DNA from: Pseudoduganella albidiflava
GTDB taxonomy: Bacteria > Pseudomonadota > Gammaproteobacteria > Burkholderiales > Burkholderiaceae_D
Length of the DNA stretch: 64,000 nt
Direction of reading: 5' to 3'
Assembly (NCBI RefSeq): GCF_004322755.1
Contig: NZ_CP036401.1
Location: 5,580,001-5,644,000 of the forward strand
Within the stretch, counting starts at the first letter, position 1, and the number at the start of each line of letters is the position of its first letter. Below the pieces are notes generated by a model that saw only the letters and a program-made list of their open reading frames with translations, had not been told where the DNA came from and ran no database searches. Below are positions 16,479-26,990 of the stretch, piece by piece. Made by a program: the position numbers and the translations under genes.

Positions 16479-17777
16479 TTACTTCAGCTGGGCCTCGAGC
16501 TCGGGGATAGGCCGCACCACCAGGAACAGGTACGACATGGCGCCGGCGAAGGCCATGGCGGCGCCCGTCAGCAGCGCCGGCACGAACGACCAGGTCTGCG
16601 CGATATAGCCGGTCAGCACGGGGGCCAGCGCGCCGCCCAGGAAGCCGCCGAAGTTCTGCAGCGCGCCGAGCGATCCCACGCCGCTCGGCGGCGCCACCAC
16701 CGTGGCGAGCGACCAGGCGCAGGCCGACGACGCGTTGGCGAGGAAGATCACGATCGAGATGCAGGCCACGGCCACCACGTTGCTCTCGGCCAGTGCCGCC
16801 GGGATCGTGAAGGCCACCATGCCGAGCGTGGCCACCACCACCGCGTTGCGGCGGCCGGCCACCTTCGATGCCGACATGCGGGCGACGCGGTCGGAAGCCC
16901 AGCCGGCGACCAGTGCGCCGGCGAAGCCGCACAGGAACGGGATCGAGGCGGCGATGCCGGCCTGCGCCAGGTCCATGTGGCGCTCGGTGCGCAGGTAGCC
17001 CGGCAGCCAGGTCAGGAACACCCAGTTCAGGTACACGGAGCCGAAGAAGCCCAGCATCATGCCCCACGTCGCCCGGTAGCGGAACAGTGCCCGCCAGGTG
17101 GCCAGGCCGCCGGGCGGCGCGGGCTGGCCGGCGTCGTCCACTTCGAGATAGGCACGCTCGGCGGCGGTCAGGCTGTCGCGCACCGGATCGCGGTAGATGC
17201 CGATCCAGGCGATCGCCGCCACGATGCCCAGCGCGCCGGTCACGAAGAAGGCCCAATGCCAGCTCGTGGCGGCGATCAGCGGTGGCAGGCATAGCGGCGC
17301 CAGCGCCACGCCCAGCGGCGAAGCGGAATTGAAGATCCCCGTCGGCGTGCCGCGCGAGCGTGCCGGGAACCAGTTGCTCACCACCCGCGCCGCCGCCGGG
17401 AACTGCGGCGCCTCGCCGATGCCCAGCGCGATCCGCACCACCAGGAACCAGCCGAACGTGGCGGCCAGGCCGCCGGCCGCCTGCGCCAGCGACCACACCA
17501 CCAGGCCGATGCCGAGCAGCCAGCGCGGCCCCACCTTGTCGACCAGTATGCCCACCGGCAGCTGGCACAGCGCGTAGCTCCACGAGAACGCCGACAGCAG
17601 CACGCCCATCTCGCCCAGCGTCAGGCCGAGATCGGCGCGGATGTATTCGTTGGCCACCGCCAGCGTGGCGCGGTCCAGGTAGTTGATGACGCCGCACACC
17701 ACCAGCAGCACGAGCGAAATGGCCTGGCTGCGGCGGATGCGGGGTGGAATGGTGTCGGAGGCCGGGCGGTTGGGCAT
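16479..17777 (-). CDS. MFS transporter of the anion:cation symporter (hexuronate/glucarate) type
   Basis: 432 residues, twelve helices. GVINYLDRATLAVANEYIRAD is the signature of the ACS family first helix. SYALCQLPVGILVDKVGPR and RIALGIGEAPQFPAAARVVSNWF complete the family pattern shared with ExuT/GudP/GarP. Likely a proton-coupled importer of sugar acids. Monocistronic and leftward, 86 bp from the ABM gene; it could serve the plant-polymer hydrolases elsewhere in the window (inference). Confidence 0.85.
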   Translation of the reverse strand: MPNRPASDTIPPRIRRSQAISLVLLVVCGVINYLDRATLAVANEYIRADLGLTLGEMGVLLSAFSWSYALCQLPVGILVDKVGPRWLLGIGLVVWSLAQAAGGLAATFGWFLVVRIALGIGEAPQFPAAARVVSNWFPARSRGTPTGIFNSASPLGVALAPLCLPPLIAATSWHWAFFVTGALGIVAAIAWIGIYRDPVRDSLTAAERAYLEVDDAGQPAPPGGLATWRALFRYRATWGMMLGFFGSVYLNWVFLTWLPGYLRTERHMDLAQAGIAASIPFLCGFAGALVAGWASDRVARMSASKVAGRRNAVVVATLGMVAFTIPAALAESNVVAVACISIVIFLANASSACAWSLATVVAPPSGVGSLGALQNFGGFLGGALAPVLTGYIAQTWSFVPALLTGAAMAFAGAMSYLFLVVRPIPELEAQLK

Positions 17778-17950
17778 GGTGGATGGCAGCCTGGCCCGCG
17801 CTGGCGGCGGCAGGTCGGCTGCTGAAGGTCGGTGAGGGAAAATGACGGCGAGTATAGTTCACCGGCACGGCCGTGAACAAAACTTCGCGGCGGGCGCCTG
17901 CCCTTGCCGCCCTCGCGTGCCTCAGGCCCGTTCCCCCTTCCGCCGCTTCG

Positions 17951-20005
17951 CTACCCCGCCGCCGCCACGCTCACGGTCCCTTTCACTGGCTGCACCGCCG
18001 CCACGCTGGCCGCACCGGCGATCGCCTTGGCGACCGGCGCGTCGAACTCGTAGCCGCTGGCGTCGTGCACTTCCCAGCCGCCCTGCCCCGTCAGGCGCAG
18101 CACATGGGTATGGTGGCGCAGTACCGCGGGGCGGTGCGCGATGCTGATCAGGGTGGTGCCGCCTTCGCGCAGGCGCTCGTACAGCGAGGCTTCGTTGGCG
18201 CTGTCGAGCGCACTGGTGGCTTCGTCGAGGATCACGATGCCGGGGCCGTGCACCAGCACGCGGCCGAAAGCCAGGCGCTGCTGCTCGCCGACCGACAGCA
18301 GCTTTTCCCAGTCGCGCACGGCATCCAGGCCGCCAACCCGTTCGGCCAGGTGCGGCAGGTGGACCTGCTCCAGTATTTCCAGCAGTTGCTCGTCGTCCAG
18401 GCTCGTCTCCGAACTCGGGTAGATCAGCTGGCTGCGCAGCGTGCCGTGCTGCAGATACGGCTGCTGGGGCAGGAAGAAGAAGTCTTCCATGGGCGGGTGG
18501 TGGATCACGCCGCTGCCCGTGTGCCACAGCCCGGCGATGGCGCGCAACAGCGAACTCTTGCCGCAGCCGCTGTCGCCGGTGATGAGCAGCGCATCACCGG
18601 GCTTCAGCACCAGCGACAGTTCCTTGATCAGCACCCGGTCGGACTGGGGCGGATACAGCGTCAGCGCTTCCAGTGCGAGGTGTTCGCCGGAGCGCTTCTC
18701 GATGCGCGGGTGCTCGCCGGCAGCGGCTGCCGGCTTGTCGTTCGGCAGCACCAGGTCGGACAGCGCCTGCAGGCGGCCGATCCCCGCCACGAAGCGGCTC
18801 AGGCTCTCGAAGTTGTCGACGATGATGCCCACCGCGGCAAGCACCGCGGTGAACGCGCCCGCCGCCTGGATCGCCCGCCCCACTTCCAGCCGGCCCGACA
18901 GGACGCCCTCGGCCAGGATCACGAAGGGCAGCACCAGCGTGAGCTGGCTGAACGTGCGCTGGAAGAGATTCAGCGAACGCTGCTTCCTGATCAGCCGGGC
19001 AAAATTATTGATCACCTTGTCGAACTTGCTGTCGATGTGCGCGCGCTCCTGGGCCTCGCCGCGGTAGAAGGCGATACATTCGGCATTCTCGCGCAGGCGC
19101 ATCAGGCTGAAGCGGAAGTCCGCCTCGCGCCGCAACTGCCAGAAATTCAGGTGGATCAGCGGCGTGCCGAAGACATGCAGGGCCACGACGGTGCCCACCA
19201 GCGCATACACCGCCAGCACGCCGACCAGCACATGCGAGATCGACCACAGCACGGCGCTGAACGCCACCAGCTGCATGATCGAGCCGAGGAAGATCAGCAG
19301 GAAGTGGATGGATTTTCCCGTGAAGGTGTTGATGTCCTCGCTGATGCGCTGGTCGGGGTTGTCGATCTCGCCGTCGGCCTGCAGCTCGTAGTACTTGCGC
19401 CGCTTCAGGTAGCCATCGAGGAAGCGGCCGGTGAGCCAGCGCCGCCACTGGTTGGCGAAGAGGTCGCGCATGTAGTAGTAGAACGCATAGATCGGTATCG
19501 CGAACGCCAGGATGATCAGGCAGGTGCGCACCGAGTCCCAGAAGCGGCCGCCGTTCTTGCCGGCCAGCGCGGAAGTCATCTCGCCGGCCTGGGTGTTCAG
19601 CATGACGGCCAGCTGGGTCTCGACCAGCATCAGGGCGATCAGCAGCACCAGCAGGAGCCAGGCCTGCTTCCGGTTATCTTCCAGCCAGTAGGGTTTTGCC
19701 ACGCTGAGGAACTGTTTCCATGCCGCGAGCGACAGGGCGGGAGCGCGCCGGGTGCGTTTCGGTGGCGCCGGGGTGTCGTCGAGCGCGGCATGGGTCGCAG
19801 CGATCTTTGCGGCAGTTTTTGCAGCACTTTTTGCAGCATTTTTCGCAGCATTGACCGCACTGCTTTTTGCGCTGGTTTTTACGCTGGTTTCTACGCTGTT
19901 TTCTGCGCTGTGTTCTGCGCTATTGTTCGCGCCATTCGCCGCGGCCTTGGCCGGGGCATTCTTCGATACGGGAGTGGGCGTGCGCATGTCGATGGTTCCA
20001 TTCAT
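17951..20005 (-). CDS. YddA/ABCD-type ABC transporter, fused permease and ATPase, with repetitive N-terminal tail
   Basis: 684 residues. Residues 1-90 are an Ala/Lys/Ser/Asn-rich tail with tandem variants of AAKSAAKT. The ABC_membrane_2 domain follows (about 95-400), with RDLFANQWRRWLTGRFLDGYL and DNPDQRISEDINTFTG typical of the YddA/SbmA/ABCD clan. The ATPase has Walker A GDSGCGKSS (477-485), signature LSVGEQQRLAFGR and Walker B GIVILDEATSALD. Family substrates include peptides and long-chain acyl-CoA. The N-terminal tail resembles histone-H1-like disordered repeats and may be recently expanded. An internal downstream ATG is possible but lacks a better ribosome site. Confidence 0.85.
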   Translation of the reverse strand: MNGTIDMRTPTPVSKNAPAKAAANGANNSAEHSAENSVETSVKTSAKSSAVNAAKNAAKSAAKTAAKIAATHAALDDTPAPPKRTRRAPALSLAAWKQFLSVAKPYWLEDNRKQAWLLLVLLIALMLVETQLAVMLNTQAGEMTSALAGKNGGRFWDSVRTCLIILAFAIPIYAFYYYMRDLFANQWRRWLTGRFLDGYLKRRKYYELQADGEIDNPDQRISEDINTFTGKSIHFLLIFLGSIMQLVAFSAVLWSISHVLVGVLAVYALVGTVVALHVFGTPLIHLNFWQLRREADFRFSLMRLRENAECIAFYRGEAQERAHIDSKFDKVINNFARLIRKQRSLNLFQRTFSQLTLVLPFVILAEGVLSGRLEVGRAIQAAGAFTAVLAAVGIIVDNFESLSRFVAGIGRLQALSDLVLPNDKPAAAAGEHPRIEKRSGEHLALEALTLYPPQSDRVLIKELSLVLKPGDALLITGDSGCGKSSLLRAIAGLWHTGSGVIHHPPMEDFFFLPQQPYLQHGTLRSQLIYPSSETSLDDEQLLEILEQVHLPHLAERVGGLDAVRDWEKLLSVGEQQRLAFGRVLVHGPGIVILDEATSALDSANEASLYERLREGGTTLISIAHRPAVLRHHTHVLRLTGQGGWEVHDASGYEFDAPVAKAIAGAASVAAVQPVKGTVSVAAAG

Positions 20006-20138
20006 CGGCGAGGATGCGGACGTGCTTCCTCAGCCGTACCGCCAGCATACGAGCCGGAATGGAACCGTTCAGTGCGGAAACGGACATAGGAGCGCTACCA
20101 TTTCCGGGCAGCAGCGCCTTTGGCGCGCCGTCCGCTTG

Positions 20139-20678
20139 TCAGGGAGTCGTTGCGCCCAGGTAATTGTCCTTCACGCGCACATAGTGTTCCGCCGAATAGC
20201 GCAGCCAGGCGATCTCGGCATCCGTCAATGGCCGGATTTTCTCGGCCGGGCGCCCCATGTACAGGAAACCGCTCTCCAGCGTCTTGCCCGGCGGGACGAG
20301 GCTGCCGGCACCCAGCATGACCCGGTCGGCGATGACCGCGTCGTCCATCACGATGCTGCCCATGCCGACCAGGCACTCGTTGCCGATCCGGCAGCCGTGC
20401 AGGATCACCGAATGGCCCACGGTGACGTAATCGCCGACCACGAGGGGCGCGCCCTGCGGCTTGTTGCTGCTCTTGTGCGCCACATGGCCCATCGTCAGGT
20501 CCTGGATGTTGGAACAGCGGCCGATATGGATCTCGTTGACGTCGCCCCGCAGCACCGCGTTGCACCACACCGAGCTGTCCTCCCCCACGTGCACGCTGCC
20601 GATCACCTGGGCCGATGGATGCAGGTACACGCGTTCGGCGAGCATTGGAAAGGCGTCGAGGTAACTGGAAAGTGGCAT
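20139..20678 (-). CDS. Gamma-class carbonic anhydrase-like hexapeptide protein
   Basis: 179 residues from ATG 20678; longer in-frame starts would add residues unlike the family. Left-handed beta-helix repeats run throughout. Metal-ligand regions are GHVAHKS and VGHSVILHGCRIGNECLVGMGS. This is the YrdA/CaiE-like group, in which carbonic anhydrase activity is proven for some members only. Divergent from the acyl-CoA synthetase gene with 124 bp between. Confidence 0.85.
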   Translation of the reverse strand: MPLSSYLDAFPMLAERVYLHPSAQVIGSVHVGEDSSVWCNAVLRGDVNEIHIGRCSNIQDLTMGHVAHKSSNKPQGAPLVVGDYVTVGHSVILHGCRIGNECLVGMGSIVMDDAVIADRVMLGAGSLVPPGKTLESGFLYMGRPAEKIRPLTDAEIAWLRYSAEHYVRVKDNYLGATTP

Positions 20679-20802
20679 GGCGGTTCCGCTGAGGTATTCG
20701 AAATGCGCATGGTGGCAGCGACCGGCGTCCATGGCAAGCCCGTGCCGCCACGGCGGATAGAATGTTCGCACGCGGCACAGACCACAACGACATGGAGACA
20801 AC

Positions 20803-22482
20803 ATGCATCACAGCCTGAGCTATGTACACGGAGCGCACGACGTTCCGCTGATCGGCGACACCATCGGTTCCTTTCTTGCCGGCGTGGCCGCGCGCCACGG
20901 CGGCAACGAGGCGCTCGTCGTCCCGCACCAGGGCGTGCGCTGGAGCTACGCCGAACTGGATTCCCGCGTCACCGCCCTGGCCGCCGGCCTGCTCGCGCTG
21001 GGGCTGCGGCCCGGCGACCGGGTCGGCATCTGGTCGCAGAACTGCGCCGAGTGGGTGCTGGTGCAGTTCGCCACCGCGCGCGCCGGACTGGTCATGGTGA
21101 ACATCAACCCCGCCTACCGGCGCACCGAACTCGAATACGTGCTGGGCAAGGTGCAGTGCACGGCGCTGATCCTGGCGCCATCGTTCAAGTCGAGCGACTA
21201 TTTGGCGATCGTCGGCGACGTGGTGCCCGAACTGCGCGCCAGCACACCCGGCAGGCTGCGCTCGGCGAGCTTGCCGCACCTGCGGCATGTGATCAGGCTG
21301 GGTACCGGCCGGACGCCCGGCATGCACAACTTCGACGACCTGCTCGGGGCACCCGATGCGGCGCGCTTGGAGGAACTGGCCGCCATCGAAGCCGCGCTGC
21401 AGTTCGACGAGCCGGTCAACATCCAGTTCACCTCGGGCACCACCGGCGCGCCGAAGGGCGCCACGCTCACGCACCACAACATACTGAACAACGGCTTCTT
21501 CGTGGGCGAAGCCATGCGGCTCACGGACCGCGACAGGCTGTGCATCCCCGTGCCGCTGTACCACTGCTTCGGCATGGTGCTCGGCAACCTGGCCTGCGTG
21601 ACGCACGGCGCCACGATGGTATTCCCCGGCGAGAGCTTCGAACCGAAGGCGGTGCTGGAGACGGTGCAGGCCGAGCGCTGTACCGGCCTGCATGGCGTGC
21701 CGACCATGTTCATCAGCCTCCTCGACCATCCGGACTTCGGCCGGTACGACCTGTCGACCCTGCGCACCGGCATCATGGCCGGTTCGCCCTGCCCCGCCGA
21801 GGTGATGGGCCGCGTGATCGAGCGGATGCACCTGGCCGAGATCACCATCGCCTACGGCATGACGGAAACCTCGCCGGTCAGCTTCCAGAGTTCGGTCGAC
21901 GATCCGGTGCCGCTGCGCGTGTCGACCATCGGGCGCGTGCACCCGCACCTGGAAGTGAAGATCGTCGACGCCGCGGGGCGCATCGTGCCGCGCGGCGTGA
22001 AGGGCGAACTGCTGACGCGCGGCTACTCCGTCATGCTCGGCTACTGGGGCGACGAGGAAAAGACCCGCGAAGCCATCGACGCGGCGGGCTGGATGCATAC
22101 GGGCGACCTGGCCGTGATCGACGCGCAGGGCTTCGCGGCGATCGTCGGCCGTGCCAAGGACATGGTGATCCGGGGCGGCGAGAACATCTATCCACGCGAG
22201 ATCGAGGAATTCCTGTACCGGCATCCCAAGGTGCTCGACGTTCAGTGCGTGGGCGTACCGGACCGGAAGTACGGCGAAGAGCTGTGCGCCTGCATCGTGC
22301 TCCGGCCCGGCATGGTGGCCGATGAAGACGAGATCCGCGAATTCTGCCAGGGCCGCATCGCCCACTACAAGGTGCCGCGGTATGTACGGTTCGTGAGCGG
22401 CTTCCCGATGACGGTCACCGGCAAGATCCAGAAATACCTGCTGCGCCAGCAGGTGACGACGGACCTCGGCCTGGCGGAGTAA
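20803..22482 (+). CDS. AMP-binding acyl-CoA synthetase
   Basis: 559 residues. ANL-superfamily motifs are complete: [16 protein letters not shown] (P-loop), [49 protein letters not shown] and the C-terminal catalytic lysine in [10 protein letters not shown]. Closest in style to medium/long-chain fatty acyl-CoA ligases (FadD-like, acyl-CoA synthetase 2 type). Activates a fatty acid with ATP and CoA in the cytosol. Confidence 0.88.
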   Translation: MHHSLSYVHGAHDVPLIGDTIGSFLAGVAARHGGNEALVVPHQGVRWSYAELDSRVTALAAGLLALGLRPGDRVGIWSQNCAEWVLVQFATARAGLVMVNINPAYRRTELEYVLGKVQCTALILAPSFKSSDYLAIVGDVVPELRASTPGRLRSASLPHLRHVIRLGTGRTPGMHNFDDLLGAPDAARLEELAAIEAALQFDEPVNIQFTSGTTGAPKGATLTHHNILNNGFFVGEAMRLTDRDRLCIPVPLYHCFGMVLGNLACVTHGATMVFPGESFEPKAVLETVQAERCTGLHGVPTMFISLLDHPDFGRYDLSTLRTGIMAGSPCPAEVMGRVIERMHLAEITIAYGMTETSPVSFQSSVDDPVPLRVSTIGRVHPHLEVKIVDAAGRIVPRGVKGELLTRGYSVMLGYWGDEEKTREAIDAAGWMHTGDLAVIDAQGFAAIVGRAKDMVIRGGENIYPREIEEFLYRHPKVLDVQCVGVPDRKYGEELCACIVLRPGMVADEDEIREFCQGRIAHYKVPRYVRFVSGFPMTVTGKIQKYLLRQQVTTDLGLAE

Positions 22483-22574
22483 CGCCGGCACGCGGCCGCC
22501 GCCGATGCATGGCGGCGGCGCGCTTGCAACACTCCTCGTTCCGATGATGATTGACAGGACCGCCTTGCCAATTC

Positions 22575-22593
22575 GATAATGAGAAGCATTCTC
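22575..22593. promoter_or_regulatory. Fur box upstream of the siderophore receptor
   Basis: GATAATGAGAAGCATTCTC matches the 19 bp Fur consensus at 16 positions and is itself an inverted repeat. It lies about 80 bp upstream of the receptor start, so iron repression is expected. Confidence 0.85.
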
Positions 22594-22675
22594 ATCTAAT
22601 TCATTAAAAAGCCAGCCCGATCCACACGGTTCACCGCCAGCCATCGTGCCCCGCACGCCAACTGGAGTGACCATC

Positions 22676-24904
22676 GTGAGCCGTACCATCCCGCCGCACC
22701 AATTTGCCGTCCCACCCCTGCGCCACGCCATCCGGCTGGCCCTCGCATCGGCCATGCTGGCCGCGCCGCTGGCGCACGCGCAAAGCGCCGCTGCACCGAT
22801 CGCCGACATGCCCGGCAGTGGCCCTGGCGCCGCCGAGGCCACGCTGGCCACGGTCACCGTGCAGGGCGCGCGCGACACCGCCACGGAAGACACGGGTTCC
22901 TACACCACCGGCGAGATGCGCACGGCCACGCGGCTGGGCCTGAGCGCCCGCGAAACGCCGCAATCGACCACCGTGATCACGCACCAGCGCATCGAAGACC
23001 AGGCCATGACCAGCGTGGCGGACGTGGTGAAGCACACGCCCGGCCTGCACCTGAGCAGCGCGGACGGTCCCGGCCGGCCCAGCTTCAGCGCGCGCGGCTT
23101 CGATATCGACAAGGTGATGTACGACGGCCTGCCCGCGCACTACCAGGGCTGGGGGATCGGCACGCTGGCCAACCTCGCCATGTTCGACCGCGTGGAAATC
23201 GTGCGCGGCGCCACCGGCCTGGTGACCGGCAGCGGCAACCCGTCGGCGGCGATCAACATGGTGCGCAAGCGCCCCACCCGCGATACCCGCGTGGCACTGG
23301 CGGCCAGCGCTGCCAGCTGGGACGATTACCGCGGCGAGATCGATGCCTCCGGCCAGCTCGGTGACGGCGTGCGTGGCCGCGTGGTCGGCTCCTACCAGAA
23401 CGGCGGCACCTTCCGCACCGCCGAAAAGTTCTACCACGGCCTGCTGTATGGCGTGGTGGAAGCCGATCTCGGACCGCGCACCACGCTGTTCGCCGGCATG
23501 TCGTACCAGGACGACTACACCAACAGCTTCTGGGGCGGCCTGCCGCTGGCGGCGGACGGACAGCACATGAACCTGCCCCGCTCCACCAACCCCAGCAACG
23601 AATGGGAGCGCAAGGACCAGGAGCTGGCCACCGTGTTTGCAGACCTCGAACACCGCCTCGGCAACGGCTGGAGCGTGCGGCTGGCCGCCACGCGCGCGGA
23701 ACAGAAGGCCACGTTCTACGGCACCTACCTGCAGGCCGGCGACGTGCCGAACCGGTTCGCCCACAGTTTCTACCGCGCCGACTACGACGAGGACCGCAGC
23801 GCGTTCGATGCCTTCGCCAGCGGACCCGTGGCGCTGTTCGGCCGGCGCCACGAAGTGTCACTGGGCGTGAGCGGGCGGGAGACGAAGACCGCCAGGCAGA
23901 ATTACGAGAACCTGGGCCTGGTCAGCGGCGATATCGATATCCGCAACTGGCACCCTTCCAGCACTGCCGCGCCGCGGCCTTCGCGGACCGGCATCGCGAC
24001 GGACGTGGTGCGCGAGCGCGGCGTGAATGCGATGACGCGGCTCAATCCCGCCGACAGCGTGAAGGTGATCCTCGGCGGCCGGCTGGACTGGTATGAATAC
24101 GACGACCGTTCGGGCGACGGCAGCTACAAGGTGCCGCGCAACGTGACACGCTATGCGGGCGTGCTGTACGACGTCGATGCCCGGCACACGCTGTACGCCA
24201 GCTTCACGGACGTGTTCCAGCCGCAGACGGCGCAGGACAACTCGGGCCGCATGCTGGAACCGGTCACGGGCAAGAACTACGAAGCCGGCGTGAAAGGCGA
24301 ATACTTCGGCGGCGCGCTGAACGCCGGCGTCGCCCTGTTCCAGGTGGACCAGGCCAACCGCGCGAAGCTGCTGACCGACCAGAGCGGCTGCGTTACCTTC
24401 CCCGCCATCTCTTGTTCGGAAGCTTCCGGCCTGGTGCGCAGCAAGGGCATCGACCTGGAACTGCAGGGCAGCATCACGCCCGGCTGGCAGGTCGGCGCCG
24501 GCTTCACCTACACCAGCACGAGGTACGTGCGCGACAGCGATGCCAGCAAGGCCGGCACGCAATTCGATACCGATACGCCCCGGCAGCTGTTCAAACTGAG
24601 CACGCAGTACCAGCTGCCCGGCGCCGACGGGTGGCGCATCGGCGGCAGCCTCTATCGGCAAGGCAGCATCTGGAACGACGTGCCGGTGGGCGGCGGCTTC
24701 GTGAAAGTCGAGCAGGAGGCTTACGCGCTGCTCGACCTGATGGCGTCCTGGCGCGTCAACAGCCGGCTCGACGTGCAACTGAACGTGGCCAACGTGTTCG
24801 ACAAGCGCTACTACCGGGGCATCGGCTACGACACCTTCTGGGGTTCGGTCGACACGTACGGCGACCCGCGCAAGGTGCAGCTGACGGGGCGCTACCGCTT
24901 CTGA
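22676..24904 (+). CDS. TonB-dependent siderophore receptor (FhuE/FpvA-like)
   Basis: 742 residues from GTG 22676, chosen because GGAG lies 8 bp upstream and the product then starts just ahead of the signal peptide (LRHAIRLALASAMLAAPLAHAQ); in-frame GTGs at 22646 and 22667 are weaker. Plug domain: RETPQSTTVITHQRIEDQ, DVVKHTPGLHL, SFSARGFDIDKVMYDGLP, VEIVRGATGLVTGSGNPSAAINMVRKRP. The barrel ends with RKVQLTGRYRF, an aromatic C-terminus typical of outer-membrane insertion. No N-terminal signalling (STN) domain is seen, and no FecIR genes are adjacent. Uptake of a ferric hydroxamate or catecholate is inferred. Confidence 0.9.
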   Translation: MSRTIPPHQFAVPPLRHAIRLALASAMLAAPLAHAQSAAAPIADMPGSGPGAAEATLATVTVQGARDTATEDTGSYTTGEMRTATRLGLSARETPQSTTVITHQRIEDQAMTSVADVVKHTPGLHLSSADGPGRPSFSARGFDIDKVMYDGLPAHYQGWGIGTLANLAMFDRVEIVRGATGLVTGSGNPSAAINMVRKRPTRDTRVALAASAASWDDYRGEIDASGQLGDGVRGRVVGSYQNGGTFRTAEKFYHGLLYGVVEADLGPRTTLFAGMSYQDDYTNSFWGGLPLAADGQHMNLPRSTNPSNEWERKDQELATVFADLEHRLGNGWSVRLAATRAEQKATFYGTYLQAGDVPNRFAHSFYRADYDEDRSAFDAFASGPVALFGRRHEVSLGVSGRETKTARQNYENLGLVSGDIDIRNWHPSSTAAPRPSRTGIATDVVRERGVNAMTRLNPADSVKVILGGRLDWYEYDDRSGDGSYKVPRNVTRYAGVLYDVDARHTLYASFTDVFQPQTAQDNSGRMLEPVTGKNYEAGVKGEYFGGALNAGVALFQVDQANRAKLLTDQSGCVTFPAISCSEASGLVRSKGIDLELQGSITPGWQVGAGFTYTSTRYVRDSDASKAGTQFDTDTPRQLFKLSTQYQLPGADGWRIGGSLYRQGSIWNDVPVGGGFVKVEQEAYALLDLMASWRVNSRLDVQLNVANVFDKRYYRGIGYDTFWGSVDTYGDPRKVQLTGRYRF

Positions 24905-24966
24905 CGCACCGCCGGGCTCGTGTCAATACAACACCGGGGACAGTCTAAAATGCCGCTTGGACAAGC

Positions 24967-25032
24967 CACCCCAAGTGCAAATTCCGGGGTCAGACCCAAC
25001 GGGTCTGACCCCGGCCCTTCGCTGTTGGGGTG
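24967..25032. repeat. 66 bp palindromic intergenic element (GGGGTCAGACCC family), copy 1
   Basis: Outer arms CACCCCAA and TTGGGGTG enclose a core palindrome of GGGGTCAGACCC and GGGTCTGACCCC. It is nearly identical, in reverse orientation, to the copy at 60133-60198. It fills much of the otherwise empty 24905-25135 gap and could act as a bidirectional hairpin terminator between the receptor and GH9 genes. Confidence 0.85.
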
Positions 25033-25135
25033 AATGCATGCGCTTCGAGTATGCTGTGCAATGCTTACCTTAGCGGCATCAGAGCCTGTCGCCGCTTTTT
25101 CTGCAACACCGCGGCTTCGATGCCGGGAACACGCC

Positions 25136-26902
25136 CTACTTCGCCACAGCCGGCGTCAGCGCCTGCACCCCGGCCGACACGTACACCAGCGGCGCATTCC
25201 AGTTGATCGCCACCTCGTTGCTGGCGTAGGAGCAGGCGTGGTCCAGGTACGACAGGGCCGGCAGCGCCGACGGATACGGCGCCGGGCAATCCTTGGCGTC
25301 CTGCTGCGCGGGCTGCGGCCCGCCGACCAGCCAGCCCGGTACCGGCGCGGCGACGCCATCGGCTTCCGATGGCCGGTGATGCGGGTGCTGCGGCGTCCGC
25401 GCGCCGAAGCCGGTAACGAACGACATGCCGACCGCATTGCGGCCCAGCACGTAGTCCAGCCCCGCCTGGGCCGCGTCGAGGTAGTCGCGCTTGCCCGTCA
25501 GCCGGTAGCCGTGCAGCAGCACCATCGCCTGGTTCAGCCCCACCGCACTGCTGCCCCACACATAGTCGGCCGGCCGCATGGGAATGCCATACGCCGATGC
25601 CTTCCAGCCCGCGGCCAGGCTGGCCGACAGCTGGTCGATCCGGCTGGCGACCAGCGCCTGGTCCGCCGCCGCGGCCAGCTTGCCGCGGTGCCGCGCCAGC
25701 GACATCCACGCCAGGCCGCGCACCTCCGCCCATGACGGCACGCTGGCCTGCAGGGCCGGCGCGTTCATCGCCCGGTAGTAGGCGGCGTCGCCGGTGGTGA
25801 TGAACAGCTCGGCCGCGGCCCAGCCGAATTCATCGCTGACATCCTTGTCGCCATATTCGCCGGTGGCCACGTCCTTCGGCTGCTGGTAATAGACGCGCGG
25901 GTGCGCCTGGGCCCACTGCCACGCGGCCTTCGAGGCGGCCAGCATGCGCGCCGCCATGCCGGGCACCTGCTGCTCGTAAGGCGCGAACACGCGGCTGGCG
26001 GTGGCCATCACGGCGGCGAAGTTGAGCGCCGCGGCGGTGGTCTTCTGCACCACGTAGCGGGGCTGCGTGGCCTGGTGCGGCATCACCATGCCGTCGAAAC
26101 GGAGGTTGGTCAGCTTGTGGTACACGCCACCGTCCGCCGGGTCCTGCATGGTCAGCATCCATTCCAGGTTCCACAGGGCTTCGTCGAGCAGGTCCGGCAA
26201 GGCATTGCCGCTTTCGGGAATGTTCAGGTCCTGCGCCTTGAACACGGCCGGGAAGTCTTCCCAGGCGGCCAGCAGGGTGTACGTGGTGATGCCGGAGTTG
26301 ACGATGTACTTGTTGTAGTCGCCCGCGTCGTACCAGCCTTTCGGGCTCGAGATCGCGCTGCCGGCCGGCCGCGCGGGCGATGCGGCCGAGGCGTGGACCA
26401 GCACGCGCGTGTCGGCGTGTCCGGCCGGCCGCTTGAACACGCCGGCATGCCGCTCATCCAGCTCGATGGCCGTGCGATTGAAGTAAAAGGCCTTGATCGA
26501 CGCGGCGTTCACCGCTTGCAGGACACCCGGGCCGACCTCGAACGGCGCGGAATCCGGCAGGCCGGCGACCCGTACCTGGTAGCGGCCCGGCGCGGCCAGC
26601 GGCGTGAAACTGGCCAGCCGCACCTTGTCGCCGGATTCGGGCGAGGCCGTAGCCGGCGCCAGCGTCCCGCTTTGCACCACGGTGCCGGTGCCGGCCTTGA
26701 CGATCGCGAAGGTGCGCGCCGCGCCATCGGGCACGACGGCCACTTTCGCCGATCCCGGCAGGAAACCAAGCTGGTTGAGCTGGATGGTGGTGGCGGCAGG
26801 CTTCATCGCCGAAGCGGTACCGGCAAGGGCCAGGCAGGCCAGCGGCGCCATCAGGGCCGGCAGCTTGCGCAATGGGGTGAACCGCGGGTGCTCGTGTCTC
26901 AA
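25136..26902 (-). CDS. Glycoside hydrolase family 9 (endoglucanase-type) with N-terminal Ig-like domain
   Basis: About 588 residues from a TTG codon with AAGGAAC upstream, which gives a normal signal peptide (LRKLPALMAPLACLALAGTASA). After a CelD-type Ig domain (QLNQLGFLPGSAKVAVV through RYQVRVAG) the catalytic (alpha/alpha)6 barrel starts at AFYFNRTAI. SPKGWYDAGDYNKYIVNSG supplies the catalytic Asp pair and the C-terminal YASNEVAINWNAPLVYV the proton-donor Glu; GFGARTPQHPHHR is the substrate-binding loop. Exported hydrolase for beta-1,4-glucans or related polymers. A LacI-type operator lies about 90 bp upstream. Confidence 0.88.
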   Translation of the reverse strand: MRHEHPRFTPLRKLPALMAPLACLALAGTASAMKPAATTIQLNQLGFLPGSAKVAVVPDGAARTFAIVKAGTGTVVQSGTLAPATASPESGDKVRLASFTPLAAPGRYQVRVAGLPDSAPFEVGPGVLQAVNAASIKAFYFNRTAIELDERHAGVFKRPAGHADTRVLVHASAASPARPAGSAISSPKGWYDAGDYNKYIVNSGITTYTLLAAWEDFPAVFKAQDLNIPESGNALPDLLDEALWNLEWMLTMQDPADGGVYHKLTNLRFDGMVMPHQATQPRYVVQKTTAAALNFAAVMATASRVFAPYEQQVPGMAARMLAASKAAWQWAQAHPRVYYQQPKDVATGEYGDKDVSDEFGWAAAELFITTGDAAYYRAMNAPALQASVPSWAEVRGLAWMSLARHRGKLAAAADQALVASRIDQLSASLAAGWKASAYGIPMRPADYVWGSSAVGLNQAMVLLHGYRLTGKRDYLDAAQAGLDYVLGRNAVGMSFVTGFGARTPQHPHHRPSEADGVAAPVPGWLVGGPQPAQQDAKDCPAPYPSALPALSYLDHACSYASNEVAINWNAPLVYVSAGVQALTPAVAK

Positions 26903-26990
26903 TGTGTTGTTCCTTCGCTGATGGTCCAGGGCGGCAGCCGGCGCCGTACGCCGCGCCACGTGGTCCGGTGGGCGGTGCAGCGGCCCGGCA

